DNA of 64,000 nt, from positions 1-64,000 of the forward strand of contig NZ_JACIBX010000014.1 of the NCBI RefSeq assembly GCF_014195545.1. Direction: 5' to 3'. Under the pieces are notes generated by a model. That model was not told the DNA's origin. It searched no databases and saw nothing but the letters and a program-made list of their open reading frames with translations. The stretch's first letter is position 1; each line of letters opens with the position of its first letter. Positions 37,887 through 46,636 of the stretch are shown piece by piece. Source of the DNA: Limimaricola variabilis (GTDB lineage Bacteria; Pseudomonadota; Alphaproteobacteria; Rhodobacterales; Rhodobacteraceae). The position numbers and the translations under genes were made by a program.

Positions 37887-38155
37887 ATTGTCAACATTAT
37901 GGTTTTCTTGTAAAAAAACGCCGCGTGGGGCCAGATAACTCTTGTCGAGCGGTTTGGCATTCGCTAGAAAGAGGACAACGGAAACGAGCGGCTCGAATGA
38001 GAGCGGCGCATCGAACCGGTAGCCGCCTGGCGGCTTAGAATACACACGGGTCAAACTGCGACAGCTCCTGATCCGGAGGACGAACTCCCTGGAGAAGTCC
38101 GACCCTTCCGCTTTGGCGGCTTAGCCCCGGAGATCGATCTCCGGGGTTGTTCCCT
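37887..38155 (+). ncRNA. Candidate structured RNA, copy A
   Basis: This intergenic element shares ordered blocks with 42651-42902: ATTGTCAACATTATG (37887-37901, identical), a 29-base block at 38028-38056 (24 of 29 identical), a tetraloop hairpin CCGC-TTTG-GCGG (38108-38119), and a perfect terminator stem CCCCGGAGAT/ATCTCCGGGG (38125-38146) followed by TTGTT. Between blocks the sequence has diverged. The first block could be a -35 region (TTGTCA) with TAAAAA 17 bases on. No frame spans the element. It could be a trans-acting small RNA or a duplicated leader. Confidence 0.5.
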
Positions 38156-38750
38156 TCAATAAGCTGGAGCGCACTAGTTGGCCATTCGGCCAGGGCCGCC
38201 AAGTGTATAGAAGGGCGTGGTGATTTCGGGCAGCCTGTCCGCTCTCTAGCAGAGTGCGAGTACAGGGGGCGCCCCACTCCCGGTCCCCAAGCATCGATTG
38301 TCAGGTCGAGCGCGACGTGAGGGCCTGGATCAGCGAAAGCGTCACAAGTGCCCTTCGGATCACGAGCGCAGGATTACCCCGTATTTCCTTCGTCAAGTCG
38401 GAGAGTCCGGAAAGGCTTGGCATAATGTGAGATCAATAGGGCGAACCGGTGTCTAATTCGGCAGGAGCTTGGAGGGGTCTCTTGGGCGTGAACTCGGGAC
38501 CCGGCTCCAAGGCCGGTGAGGGCGACGCGGGCGGACAGATGGTCATTCCAGCGATCAGGACAATGGTCAACCGCAACAATTAGTCCCGTCGGGTCATTTT
38601 CGCCTTTAATCCATCCGGACCATCTTCTACAGGATGTATCCAAAAGCAGTATTGCGCCTAGATCGCGCTTCAGGCGGCGCGCAAATCTTTGAGCCGATCC
38701 CGATGTCACCGGGCTCGAATCCTTTTGCGAAGGCATAGGAAGTATATTTT
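38156..38750 (+). other. Leader region of the response regulator gene
   Basis: About 600 bases with no gene seen. The A+T content rises near 38600-38750, where the promoter should be. A long untranslated leader or a second small gene cannot be excluded. Confidence 0.35.
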
Positions 38751-39485
38751 ATGACCAGAATCGCCGTGGTTGATGACAACCTGAATCTATTGATCTCCGT
38801 GTCGGCAGCTCTGGAGGCAGAGGGCTTTGAAGTTTCAACGTATCGTGATGGAGCTTCCATTATCAAGGAGTTTCCGAGGTTCGAGCCTGAACTGGTCGTG
38901 CTGGACGTAAAAATGCCCGGCATGGATGGCCTCGAGGTTCTCGAGCAGCTGCGACAGATAAGTCAGATCCCCGTAATTCTGTTGTCCGGCAAAGCTACCG
39001 AATTAGACGAGGCGCTGGGGCTGCGCATGGGGGCGGATGATTATGTGACCAAACCCTTCTCCCAGCGAGTCCTCACGGAGCGCATATCTTCGCAATTGCG
39101 CAGGCGCGAGGTTCGGATGGCGGAGCGGGGCACCCCTCATGTCCAGTCCCTCGGCGAAAGTGATCCCGACGAATCCGATACGCCGTGCATCGATCATTCG
39201 AAACTTGCGATGGATCCACGCAGTTTTTCCGTACTATGGCGAAATGAGAACGTACCGCTTACGAAATCTGAATTTGCCCTGGTGTACTTTCTGGCCAGCA
39301 ACCCAGACGTTATCATGTCCAGGGATCGGCTTCTGGATGCTCTAAATGCAGAAGATGAAAACGTGACGGACCGGAGCATAGATGGTCATATCAAGAGGAT
39401 CAGGGCGAAGTTCCGTCACGTGGATGAGGGGTTTTCTTCTATCGAAACGATGTATGGAATAGGCTACCGGTACACCGGGGGGTGA
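38751..39485 (+). CDS. ChvI-like OmpR-family response regulator
   Basis: A 244-residue two-component regulator. The receiver domain (1-about 118) has the acid pair D8-D9, the phosphorylation site D52 in VVLDVKMPGMDG, and K101 in VTKPFSQRVL. The DNA-binding winged helix (about 145-242) has LTKSEFALVYFLASNPDVIM, SRDRLLDAL, DRSIDGHIKRIRAKF and YGIGYRYTG. The receiver resembles ChvI/ExoR-pathway regulators of alphaproteobacteria, which control envelope and acid-stress genes. The usual ChvG kinase and Hpr kinase neighbours are absent, so this is an orphan, probably a paralogue. AGGAAG precedes the ATG. Confidence 0.9.
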   Translation: MTRIAVVDDNLNLLISVSAALEAEGFEVSTYRDGASIIKEFPRFEPELVVLDVKMPGMDGLEVLEQLRQISQIPVILLSGKATELDEALGLRMGADDYVTKPFSQRVLTERISSQLRRREVRMAERGTPHVQSLGESDPDESDTPCIDHSKLAMDPRSFSVLWRNENVPLTKSEFALVYFLASNPDVIMSRDRLLDALNAEDENVTDRSIDGHIKRIRAKFRHVDEGFSSIETMYGIGYRYTGG

Positions 39486-39779
39486 TTATCGCGGGTGGCA
39501 TAAAATTTTGCGGTATTGATAGACCTTGTTGCGCATGTCGGTGATTGATTTCGCGAAGACGGCGATCAGAAGTTTTCCCCAGTTATGCTATCGCATCTCC
39601 CGTCAGAGATCCTGCATATTGAAGCGTTAAGCTGACCGCTGCGTCCCTTTCTATTGCTGTGGGCACCAGATCGGCTGCCGTTACAAGCTAGTGCTGACAT
39701 GTCGGGCTGGGCTTTATGCCAAGAACGACACAAGCCCAAAGCAACCAAGCAGGCGGGCGCATGAGTATGGGCGCATGGG
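39486..39779 (+). other. Intergenic stretch, nothing identified
   Basis: No gene seen between the regulator and the transposase relic. Confidence 0.35.
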
Positions 39780-40194
39780 GCCACCGCAGGCAATCACTCG
39801 GCAATGGCTGCGCCCGATGCTCGGCAAGGTGAATCGCATCGGACAGGCCAGCTTTCATTATATTGATGACACCAGGCAGCCGACGATCGAGGCGGCTCTT
39901 CTGCCTCAGGTGGCTCCATGTGAGATGGCGTTCTCTGACGGGGCACTTCATTATCAAGCCATCGCGCGCGCCCAAGGCCTCTCGTATATGGTGCTGGTCG
40001 CAGGTCGCCGCACCAGTCGTACACTGCAGGCCTGTCACTCGGACACGGTGACTCGCCTGTACGCCCAGTGGAAAGGCGACGTCCGTAACCTGTGGGGCGG
40101 CCCAGCGAGCAAGTATCTTGACGGCTACGCGATATGGATGGTCGCCCTCAAAAGCACTGATCCGATGGCGATATTTCCCGCGGTGATCAGATGA
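39780..40194 (+). pseudogene. IS1595-family transposase relic
   Basis: The frame resembles the C-terminal half of ISXO2-type DDE transposases: FSDGALHYQAIARAQGLSYM, SDTVTRLYAQWKGDVRN, and LWGGPASKYLDGYAIWMVAL correspond to the family's TDG..Y, H..N..S..K.F and G.ATKYLDGYL.WF blocks. The conserved His and Asn before the last block are replaced, and the N-terminal half with its zinc ribbon is missing. No inverted repeats were recognised. It is probably long inactive. Confidence 0.6.
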
Positions 40195-40318
40195 TGCTTC
40201 GGGACGGTTAGCATGACGGAAGCTGAGCGATAAAGCCGGATCGTAGCGTTCTCAGAAAACTTACGCAGGCGGCTAACTTTTTGTTGCCCGGCACGCGGGT
40301 CGGTGATCTGTTAGTCAT

Positions 40319-40660
40319 ATGGCTAAGTATGACCTACGACTCGACCTTCATTTTGCGGCGCTTAGCGATCCGACCCGCCGCGCCATATTGTCCCGCCTAG
40401 CGAGGGGTAAGGCAAGCGTGAGTGAACTGGCCGCGCCCCACGACATGGCTCTGCCGTCCCTTATGGGGCATCTGAAGAAGCTTGAGGACGCGGGGCTGAT
40501 CATCACGGCCAAGGAAGGCCGGGTGCGCGTTTGTGAGCTCGCACCGGATACTTTTGTTCCGGTGCAGGATTGGCTCAGCGAACAGAGAGCGATCTGGGAA
40601 AGCAAGCTGGACCGCTTTGACGACTATGTTACCAACCTGATGAGAGAGCGTAGCCAATGA
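40319..40660 (+). CDS. ArsR-family transcription regulator
   Basis: A 113-residue winged-helix repressor of the SmtB/ArsR fold: LHFAALSDPTRRAILSRLAR, SVSELAAPHDMALPSLMGHL, and VRVCELAP. No metal-binding CxC pair is present, so it belongs to the group that sits next to SRPBCC genes and responds to non-metal signals. Its stop overlaps the start of the next gene (ATGA at 40657-40660). Confidence 0.92.
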   Translation: MAKYDLRLDLHFAALSDPTRRAILSRLARGKASVSELAAPHDMALPSLMGHLKKLEDAGLIITAKEGRVRVCELAPDTFVPVQDWLSEQRAIWESKLDRFDDYVTNLMRERSQ

Positions 40661-41145
40661 AACTCGATCCCTCGACCGACCTGACTTTTACCCGCGTCAT
40701 CGATGCGCCGCGCGCCCTGCTGTGGGAATGTTGGACCACACCGGAGCATGTAAAGAATTTCTTTGTCCCAAAGCCGCACGAAGTCTCCGACTGTCAAATC
40801 GACCTGCGCCCAGGTGGGCGGTTCAACACCACTTTCAAAGTCGATGGTAAAGAAATGCGCAATGACGGCGTCTGCTTGGAGGTCATCGACGGGCGTCGTT
40901 TGGTTTTTACCGATGCATATGCTGAAGGCTGGAAGCCAGCCGCCGATCCCTTCATGACTGCGATCATCGAGTTCGAGGATCATCCCGAGGGTGGCACAAC
41001 CTATACTGCAACAGCGCGGCACCGCTCCGCTGATGCCCGACAGCAGCATGAAGACATGGGATTTTACGACGGTTGGGGCACAGTCGCTACTCAATTTGAG
41101 GAGTATGCCAAGACTTTGGGCGCTAAAGCCGACGCAACTCCTTAA
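40657..41145 (+). CDS. SRPBCC (AHSA1-type) domain protein
   Basis: A 162-residue protein with one START-like/Aha1 C-terminal domain fold: FTRVIDAPRALLWECWTTPE, IDLRPGGRFNTTF, and EFEDHPEGGTTYTATARH. The helix-grip fold holds a hydrophobic ligand. Such genes are routinely translated together with an ArsR repressor as here, which suggests the repressor controls the pair. The ligand is not known. Confidence 0.92.
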   Translation: MKLDPSTDLTFTRVIDAPRALLWECWTTPEHVKNFFVPKPHEVSDCQIDLRPGGRFNTTFKVDGKEMRNDGVCLEVIDGRRLVFTDAYAEGWKPAADPFMTAIIEFEDHPEGGTTYTATARHRSADARQQHEDMGFYDGWGTVATQFEEYAKTLGAKADATP

Positions 41146-41769
41146 ACGGCAATCGTATCTCGCTAAGGAAGCGGGCCTCTAAGGAACACCCGCCTCATTC
41201 ACGACCTGCGCCAACAGGACATGCTGACATTTCCGGCATGGGAATATCGGCATCGTCCGAAGTGCGCCCCTTTGGAGCGGAAGCTGCGGCCGACATCCAG
41301 CACGTCGACGCTTCGGCGCCGCAATAGATAAGCTCGATTGATCCCGGACGACGCCTCTACCGCTCGTACGGGTGACCATCTGGCGCTCCGATCCGTGCGC
41401 TGGCAGGTGCGATCCACGGCGCCCGCAGAGCATCGCGGAACTGGCCTGCTGCTGCTAGCCTGGATGCTCGCTCCAGGCAGGTCGGCGTCTCGGGCAGCCG
41501 GGAACCGGTAGCCTTGTCCGCGTGACCCAGGGCGCATCGATCTCCCCCCACCCAAAGGGCCGCCCCTGATCATTCCAACTTCAGAGCCGTCCGGGCTCGG
41601 AAGGCTCAGGAGCTTGTTTCGACTCTATTGCGAAGCGCCATCGGGCGCGGGTGGCTGGTGTCGATGTCGCTCGGTCCTTCGAGGCGGTGCGGCCTCGTCT
41701 CATTGCCCCGCCGGCATTTGTGGCCTACGTGTCTCCCGCCGGGCCTGGCTCATCCTACTGGCACGCCAA

Positions 41770-41801
41770 GGCCTAAAGGCCAAAAGGCCAAAAGGCCAAG
41801 G
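41770..41801. repeat. Short tandem repeat, 8-bp unit GGCCAAAA
   Basis: About three imperfect copies of AAAGGCCA/GGCCAAAA in tandem. It is probably a slippage product; no function is evident. Confidence 0.5.
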
Positions 41802-41893
41802 CGATTATGCTTCGCCCTGAAGATCGGGCAAGGACATGATGCGCCGAGCATAGCAGAGCCGGGCAGGACCGAGGGTCCCCGAGCGTCGGTTCA

Positions 41894-41943
41894 GATACGA
41901 CGATCCGTATAAAGATACTTCCTATATAGCGGTGCGTCGTATC
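41894..41943. repeat. Inverted repeat GATACGACG ... CGTCGTATC
   Basis: Two perfect 9-base arms (41894-41902 and 41935-41943), extendable to 12 of 13, enclose a 32-base A+T-rich spacer with TATAAAGATAC and TATATAG. It could be a regulator site pair, or a relic of a transposon end or recombination site. Confidence 0.4.
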
Positions 41944-42184
41944 AGAAGCGCATTGCCCTTCCCGTTCGTCACCCCCAAGCCCGTGCCGCATGTGGCGGGA
42001 GGCAGCGCCGAGGGATATCGGGAGTGACGCTCACCCCGCCACCCCCATCATCAAGGCCGCGCCCATGCGTCACAGTAAGGAGCTTGGGGTCGCGAGTTAT
42101 CTACCTCCAAGCGTATTAACTCCCATCCGAGCTCGGCCCCGTGTATCGTCTTTCGACAAACTGCGCCCTGCATGCCACCCGCCC

Positions 42185-42511
42185 TCATGGTTGGCGTCTG
42201 CGCGACCGTATTCCTGCGCGAGGCGTCCGGGGGTGCAGCAGCTCCGCCAGATCGAAGCCATGTCGCCTGGCCGCAGCCTCGGCCGCTCGCAGGGCCTTGT
42301 CCCGGTCCGACAGGTCGGCGTCTCTTCCGGTTTCGTCGGGCGGCCGGCGCCTGACGCGCGGAGCCTCGGCCCTGCGTGCATGGTGGTCCTCATCGTCGAT
42401 CTCCCGGACAGCCCTCGACCAATTCTCCTCCTCCCTTCCGGAAGGCTCGCCGTCGCGCCGCCAGATCTCGTACGCGCGCTGCCGAATTCGATCCTCTCGA
42501 GATGGCGTCAT
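42185..42511 (-). CDS. DUF2934 domain protein
   Basis: A 108-residue, very basic protein. Residues about 4-40 (REDRIRQRAYEIWRRDGEPS then GREEENWSRAVREI) form the DUF2934 helical motif common in rhizobial and roseobacter plasmids. A second charged helix follows (DRDKALRAAEAAARRHGFDL). The function is unknown; the charge suggests nucleic-acid contact. The start at ATG 42511 follows GAGG by six bases and is preferred over the ATG at 42523. It runs away from the RNA-like element B, with 139 bases between. Confidence 0.7.
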   Translation of the reverse strand: MTPSREDRIRQRAYEIWRRDGEPSGREEENWSRAVREIDDEDHHARRAEAPRVRRRPPDETGRDADLSDRDKALRAAEAAARRHGFDLAELLHPRTPRAGIRSRRRQP

Positions 42512-42650
42512 TGCGAACCTCATGTCCTCACACTGCAAACTAGCCGGCCGGCAGGGCGGGACAATGCGCGCCAGGCCAGACAGCAGGACCGCCCCGGAGG
42601 AGGGTCTATGGCTGCGGCCCCTGAACGGGAAACCCGTGGGTGAAGCCAGG

Positions 42651-42902
42651 ATTGTCAACATTATGATAAATAGAAGAAAATCTGCGTCGGCCGTACGATT
42701 TCCGTTGCGTGTCCGGAGGGCGCAAGGTATACGGGATCCATCAAGGGAAGATTGATCGACCTTTGGCGCTGCATTGGCGGCTTACAATACAAAAGGATCA
42801 AACGCGAGAAATCGTGATCCTCAAGGTTACGCTTCATGGAAGCAGACCTCCGCCGCAAGGCGGCTTAGTCCCCGGAGATTATATCTCCGGGGTTCTGCTT
42901 TT
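42651..42902 (+). ncRNA. Candidate structured RNA, copy B
   Basis: The partner of 37887-38155. It has ATTGTCAACATTATG (42651-42665), the 29-base block at 42775-42803, a hairpin CCGCC-GCAA-GGCGG with a GNRA loop (42850-42863), and the terminator stem CCCCGGAGAT/ATCTCCGGGG (42870-42892) followed by TTCTGCTTTT. Compared with copy A, the small hairpin is one pair longer and the loop differs, while pairing is kept. The terminator stem is unchanged though its loop differs. Confidence 0.5.
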
Positions 42903-43173
42903 CGGGGATGAGCCTGCGCAATATCGCCGCAAGTCTTCTGCTATCGGGCCCTTACGGATACAGGGTGCCTTAATAACCGAGCAAACAATCCGGGCGCTGT
43001 ATCGATCGTGGAATACGTCGGCGAACTCTCCTGACCGGCCTGCCGTTCAAGACACCGGAAAGGCACAAGCCAGGATCGAAGCGTGTGTTATCACCGGAAC
43101 GACACGTTGCCATGTCATCGCGTATTCGCTAGACGGGCAAACCTGATTAATGCGTGGCTGAAAAGGAACAATC
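42903..43173 (+). other. Upstream region of the H-NS gene
   Basis: No gene seen. The promoter of the H-NS-like gene should be here; AAGGAAC precedes its ATG. Confidence 0.35.
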
Positions 43174-43530
43174 ATGGCTGATGTCGATCTTGACAGCATG
43201 GAACTTGGAGAACTCAAGGAACTTCAGAAATCCGTCGAGAAAGCGATTTCCAACTACCACGATCGCAAGCGCGCAGAAGCGCGTGCCGCTGCGGAAGCGG
43301 CCGTCCGGGAATTCGGCTACAGCCTCGATGAGGTGATTGCGCTGAAGGGCACCAAGGGGAAGTCCTCCAAATCCGGTGCGCCGGCGAAATACCGCAATCC
43401 AGAAGACCCCACCCAGTCCTGGTCAGGGCGTGGACGCCAGCCGCAATGGATGAAAGACGCGATCGAGAATGGTGCCAATCGCGATGATTTCCTGATCGAG
43501 CGCCTGAATGGCGGTCATGCGGCGGGCTGA
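43174..43530 (+). CDS. H-NS family nucleoid protein (HvrA-like)
   Basis: A 118-residue DNA-binding protein. The N-terminal helix (about 1-50, LGELKELQKSVEKAISNYHD, RKRAEARAAAEAAV) drives oligomerisation. The C-terminal domain has PAKYRNPEDPTQSWSGRGRQ and PQWMKDAIENG, the H-NS DNA-contact loop and end helix. Such proteins silence A+T-rich, horizontally acquired DNA; in Rhodobacter the HvrA type tunes photosynthesis and nitrogen genes. A plasmid-borne copy may mask the fitness cost of the replicon. It stands alone and ends before a hairpin shared with the convergent gene. Confidence 0.92.
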   Translation: MADVDLDSMELGELKELQKSVEKAISNYHDRKRAEARAAAEAAVREFGYSLDEVIALKGTKGKSSKSGAPAKYRNPEDPTQSWSGRGRQPQWMKDAIENGANRDDFLIERLNGGHAAG

Positions 43531-43592
43531 TTAAGCGACCACGCGCTGCCAGATGGGCAAGGGGCTCTGCTGAAGGAGTCTGAAATAGAAAC

Positions 43593-43617
43593 GGGCGGCC
43601 GGTGCATCCCGGCCACC
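43593..43617. terminator. Hairpin between convergent genes
   Basis: GGGCGGCCGG and the complementary CCGGCCACCC arm form a stem of about ten pairs (one G-U) between the ends of the H-NS gene and the leftward gene at 43648. There is no T-tract on either side, so termination would be weak or factor-assisted. Confidence 0.35.
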
Positions 43618-43647
43618 CATTATCCGCCTAGAGAGGGTTCTGGACGG

Positions 43648-44340
43648 TTATTGCGCCAGCTGCCGGTGCCGCTCCACCATCCTCGCCGTCCGTGATCGCA
43701 GTCCTGTTGCAGGTACGGCCCCGGAGGGAGGGGTCGAGGATCTGAGAGGTTGTCGCCTGGCGGGCGCCACCGGCGCTGCCTGCACAGCCAGTTTGGGCGC
43801 GGGGCGCTCGATCACGCCATAATCAAAGTCCGTACTCCAAGCGGGCAACCTGGCATGTGGCAGCTTGCCATCGAAATGCCTCCGTAAGGCCCCCGGCGAT
43901 GCCTCGAGAAAGGCCGCTCGCTCATCGGGCCGCAGGCCATCGAGGTAAGCAATAATCTGGGGGTGCCGCAGCCGTTTCGCGATCTCCATACGCTGGTGGT
44001 CCGTCGGCGCTTGCAGGTAGGCCTTCATTGCCGGGATCAGGCGGCCGGGGGAGCCTGAGACCGCTGCGGGTGGCTGGGGCACGGCCGAGGGCGCGTCGAA
44101 CTCCTGCTGACGCCGCGCCTGCTCCGCTGCAGCATCGTGCCCGCCGCCGCGGCTCCCCCCGAGGCCGAGAGCGCGCACTGTCTTGCGCGCCGCGACAAGC
44201 GGCAACCCGAGGATCTTCAGGATCAGATTCAAAAACTTGCGCGCCAGCTCGAGCATGGCCTCGAGCATTGCGGCACTCATCGGCGTGACAGGTTCCCCTC
44301 GTCGGCGCCGACTCGCGGGGTTGGTTGATGCATTCGTCAT
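43648..44340 (-). CDS. Uncharacterised protein with hydrophobic N-terminal helix
   Basis: A 230-residue protein, not recognised. Residues about 20-50 (AAMLEAMLELARKFLNLILK then ILGLPLVAARKTV) make a hydrophobic, possibly membrane-associated helix. A Gln/Ala/Pro-rich linker (about 68-98) leads to a helical domain, MKAYLQAPTDHQRMEIAKRL and LDGLRPDERAAFLEAS, and then a basic Pro-rich tail. AAGGAG lies six bases before the ATG at 44340. It precedes the Lon-like AAA+ gene on the other strand, and shares strand with the small coiled-coil gene at 44436, 95 bases upstream. Confidence 0.65.
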   Translation of the reverse strand: MTNASTNPASRRRRGEPVTPMSAAMLEAMLELARKFLNLILKILGLPLVAARKTVRALGLGGSRGGGHDAAAEQARRQQEFDAPSAVPQPPAAVSGSPGRLIPAMKAYLQAPTDHQRMEIAKRLRHPQIIAYLDGLRPDERAAFLEASPGALRRHFDGKLPHARLPAWSTDFDYGVIERPAPKLAVQAAPVAPARRQPLRSSTPPSGAVPATGLRSRTARMVERHRQLAQ

Positions 44341-44435
44341 CTGAATCTCCTTTGTTGCGAATACGCGGAGGAGATCCGGCGGCGGGATGCATACGACAAA
44401 CGACAGTACCCCCGGGCAGGGAAGGCGGATACGCC

Positions 44436-44708
44436 TCAGTCCGCGTCGGTCCGGCCGGAGGCGGAGGTGCCAACATCGCTCAGCCGCGCGACGATCTCCT
44501 CGAGATCGGCCAAGTCGGACATCAGCTCCGCATGCTCATCTTGCAGCGCATCGAGTTCCGCTTCGGCCGCCAGAGCCCGGGCCTTCCAGGCCGCGAGGTA
44601 GTTACCGGTGACTCGGGCGACGCGGTAGCCTTCGGGATCCATGATGGTCCGCGGCCTGGAATTCATGGCCTGCGAGAGGAGGATTGCGGAATTGATAATG
44701 CCGAGCAT
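44436..44708 (-). CDS. Small coiled-coil protein (90 residues)
   Basis: Begins MLGIINSAILLSQAMNS, a short amphipathic segment, and then forms an acidic coiled coil (WKARALAAEAELDALQDEHA, ELMSDLADLEEIVARL). AGGAG stands six bases before the ATG. No family is recognised. It is the first gene of a leftward pair with 43648-44340. Confidence 0.6.
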   Translation of the reverse strand: MLGIINSAILLSQAMNSRPRTIMDPEGYRVARVTGNYLAAWKARALAAEAELDALQDEHAELMSDLADLEEIVARLSDVGTSASGRTDAD

Positions 44709-45071
44709 GGAAATCTCCTATTGATGAGACACCCATAGACGATCGGGCCCGGATAATTATTGCAATACGTATTCAAGCGTTTCGTGTCGGAAAGCCTGAC
44801 CAGTGGTACTTGTACCGATAATTCCAGGCCGGCGTTACTCAATGCCGCCTCCATGAGGCGAGGCTGAAGGCCTGTAGCATTGTACAGCTGCACGATCGTT
44901 TTACCGCATTCGTTGCTGTCGCGCGCTCCGGCCGTGGTTGGGTAAGCCCTTGACCGCAGGCGACGCGCGAAATAGCCTCACCGCATGAGCAATAACGTCA
45001 CCATACCTCGCACCTGATTTTCTGGCACCGGGCCCCGAGGCCTGGATTTGTAGAAAAACAGGAGAGCGATC
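44709..45071 (+). other. Divergent intergenic region
   Basis: 363 bases between the leftward coiled-coil gene and the rightward AAA+ gene, A+T-rich at 44750-44830. It should hold both promoters. No clear operator was identified. Confidence 0.35.
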
Positions 45072-46469
45072 ATGGATGACGATAATTCGCAATGGGATGC
45101 GGAGGTCGGCGAGGCCATTGCCAACTATGTCGCCGAAGTTCTCGGCGAAACCGCATCTGCCGCGCCATTCAGCCTGCCGCAATTCGTAAAGGCGGTGCTC
45201 ACGGAACGACTGCCAGACTCCAGCTCCGAAGCTCAGGAAGCGGGCTACCGTGCCATCAAACGCTGGTGGACCCACACAAACGAGCAGGTCCGCGCAGAGG
45301 CCGCGGTACGCCATGGCTTCACGTACGTGCCTGAACCGAGGCTGTCCGGTGGGGATACCGGGAACGACAGCATCGATGTGCTGCATGCCGAACTCGAAGA
45401 TATCGGATTCCTGGGTGAGCTTGCTCAGATCGCAGACATGCAATTGCAGAACCAACTGGAATACCAGAAGCAGCGGCAGCAAATGGAATGCCGATGCCGA
45501 AAAACCGATGCGACCGGCGCGTCGCGGTCAGGTACTGGCCGCGCTAATCCCAATCCGGTGCGGTCGGAGGGACTGGGGCGGTACCTGCTCGACCCGGAAG
45601 CCCTGAAGAACCTGCCGGATGGCGGTCGCCAGGTGGAACGCAATGCAGCGCTGCATGCCGTGTGCACCGAGCCGGTGCCTTACGCCGAATGCCGGGATCG
45701 TGGCACGTTCGCCCGCATCCGCGAGGGGCTTGGCGCTCGCTTTCCCCACGCCACGGCGGTGATCGACGGGTTGCTCCGTCCGCTCGAGCGCAACTTTGAA
45801 CAGGGCCGGGCCGTCATCTCCCTGCGTCCCGCGATCCTCGTCGGACCGCCGGGAACCGGCAAAACGGCGCTTCTGCGGGCATTTGCCGCAGAGCTGGGTT
45901 TGCCGACGTCGCAGAAATCCGTCGCCGGCAGCGCGGATGGCAACCTGTTCGGGACGTCGGCGGGATGGTCGACAGCGATGCCGTCGATCGTGTCGTCGAC
46001 AATCGCACGGAGCGGTATTCTGAACCCGCTCATCATCCTCGATGAGATCGACAAGGCCCAGACGACGCATAATGGGTCGATCCAGGAGTGCCTGCTGCCG
46101 TTGCTCGAGCCCGGCGAAGCCAGGCGATACCACGAGCGCTATCTCGCGAGCGCGGTCGATGCCTCGGGCGTCAACTGGATCTTCAGCGCCAACCAGCTGG
46201 ACCGGATCAGCGGGCCACTGCTGTCGCGGTGTGACGTTTTCGAGATGCCCCGACCGGCAAGGCTGCATGTCCGCGCGCTTGCCAGATCGATCCTGCGCGA
46301 CCAGGCCGAACTGCTCGGTCTCCATCCAGCCTTCCTGCGGCTCACCGCGAGCGACCTGGCGTTCCTCGAGGAAAGCTTTGACCGCCATCGCAGCGTCCGG
46401 GTGCTTGCGGAACTGGTCCGCCAGCTGATCGATGACAATGCCCGCAAGACGGCCCGCGTCGTGATGTGA
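45072..46469 (+). CDS. Stand-alone Lon-type AAA+ ATPase
   Basis: A 465-residue ATPase. The N-terminal 230 residues are unrecognised and include a Gln-rich stretch (MQLQNQLEYQKQRQQMECRC). The AAA+ module (about 245-460) has Walker A GPPGTGKT (258-265), Walker B LIILDEIDK (320-328), sensor 1 in WIFSANQLDRIS, and an arginine-finger loop PLLSRCDVFEMP. It resembles the ATPase of Lon proteases, but there is no Ser-Lys protease domain, so it probably remodels a partner. AGGAGAGCGATC precedes the ATG. Two further unknown genes follow on the same strand. Confidence 0.8.
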   Translation: MDDDNSQWDAEVGEAIANYVAEVLGETASAAPFSLPQFVKAVLTERLPDSSSEAQEAGYRAIKRWWTHTNEQVRAEAAVRHGFTYVPEPRLSGGDTGNDSIDVLHAELEDIGFLGELAQIADMQLQNQLEYQKQRQQMECRCRKTDATGASRSGTGRANPNPVRSEGLGRYLLDPEALKNLPDGGRQVERNAALHAVCTEPVPYAECRDRGTFARIREGLGARFPHATAVIDGLLRPLERNFEQGRAVISLRPAILVGPPGTGKTALLRAFAAELGLPTSQKSVAGSADGNLFGTSAGWSTAMPSIVSSTIARSGILNPLIILDEIDKAQTTHNGSIQECLLPLLEPGEARRYHERYLASAVDASGVNWIFSANQLDRISGPLLSRCDVFEMPRPARLHVRALARSILRDQAELLGLHPAFLRLTASDLAFLEESFDRHRSVRVLAELVRQLIDDNARKTARVVM

Positions 46470-46636
46470 AGCGGGTCACGGACCGGGTCTGCTGCGTCGT
46501 GGATCTGGTCCGAGAAAGCCTCCCTGCCATTTGCAAAGCGATAATATCGGCCAGTGGGCCGAACGCCTCGGTTCTTTGGAATGGCTTTAATCTTTCGTCG
46601 CTAGCCTGATGTCATGTTGCAATAGGGAGCGACCCG

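Larger units (their letters stand above)
41146..42184 (+). other. Gene-poor stretch of about 1.0 kb
   Basis: Frames on both strands look accidental or decayed; none has a good start. It contains the short tandem repeat at 41770 and the inverted repeat at 41894, entered separately. Confidence 0.45.

Noticed and set aside
39691-39779. Start of the IS1595 relic placed at ATG 39691
   Set aside because: The first 30 codons bear no resemblance to the transposase, so only the later part is annotated.
41770-41801. GGCCAAAA tandem units considered as a CRISPR-like or iteron array
   Set aside because: Only about three short imperfect copies without spacers and far from the replicase gene.
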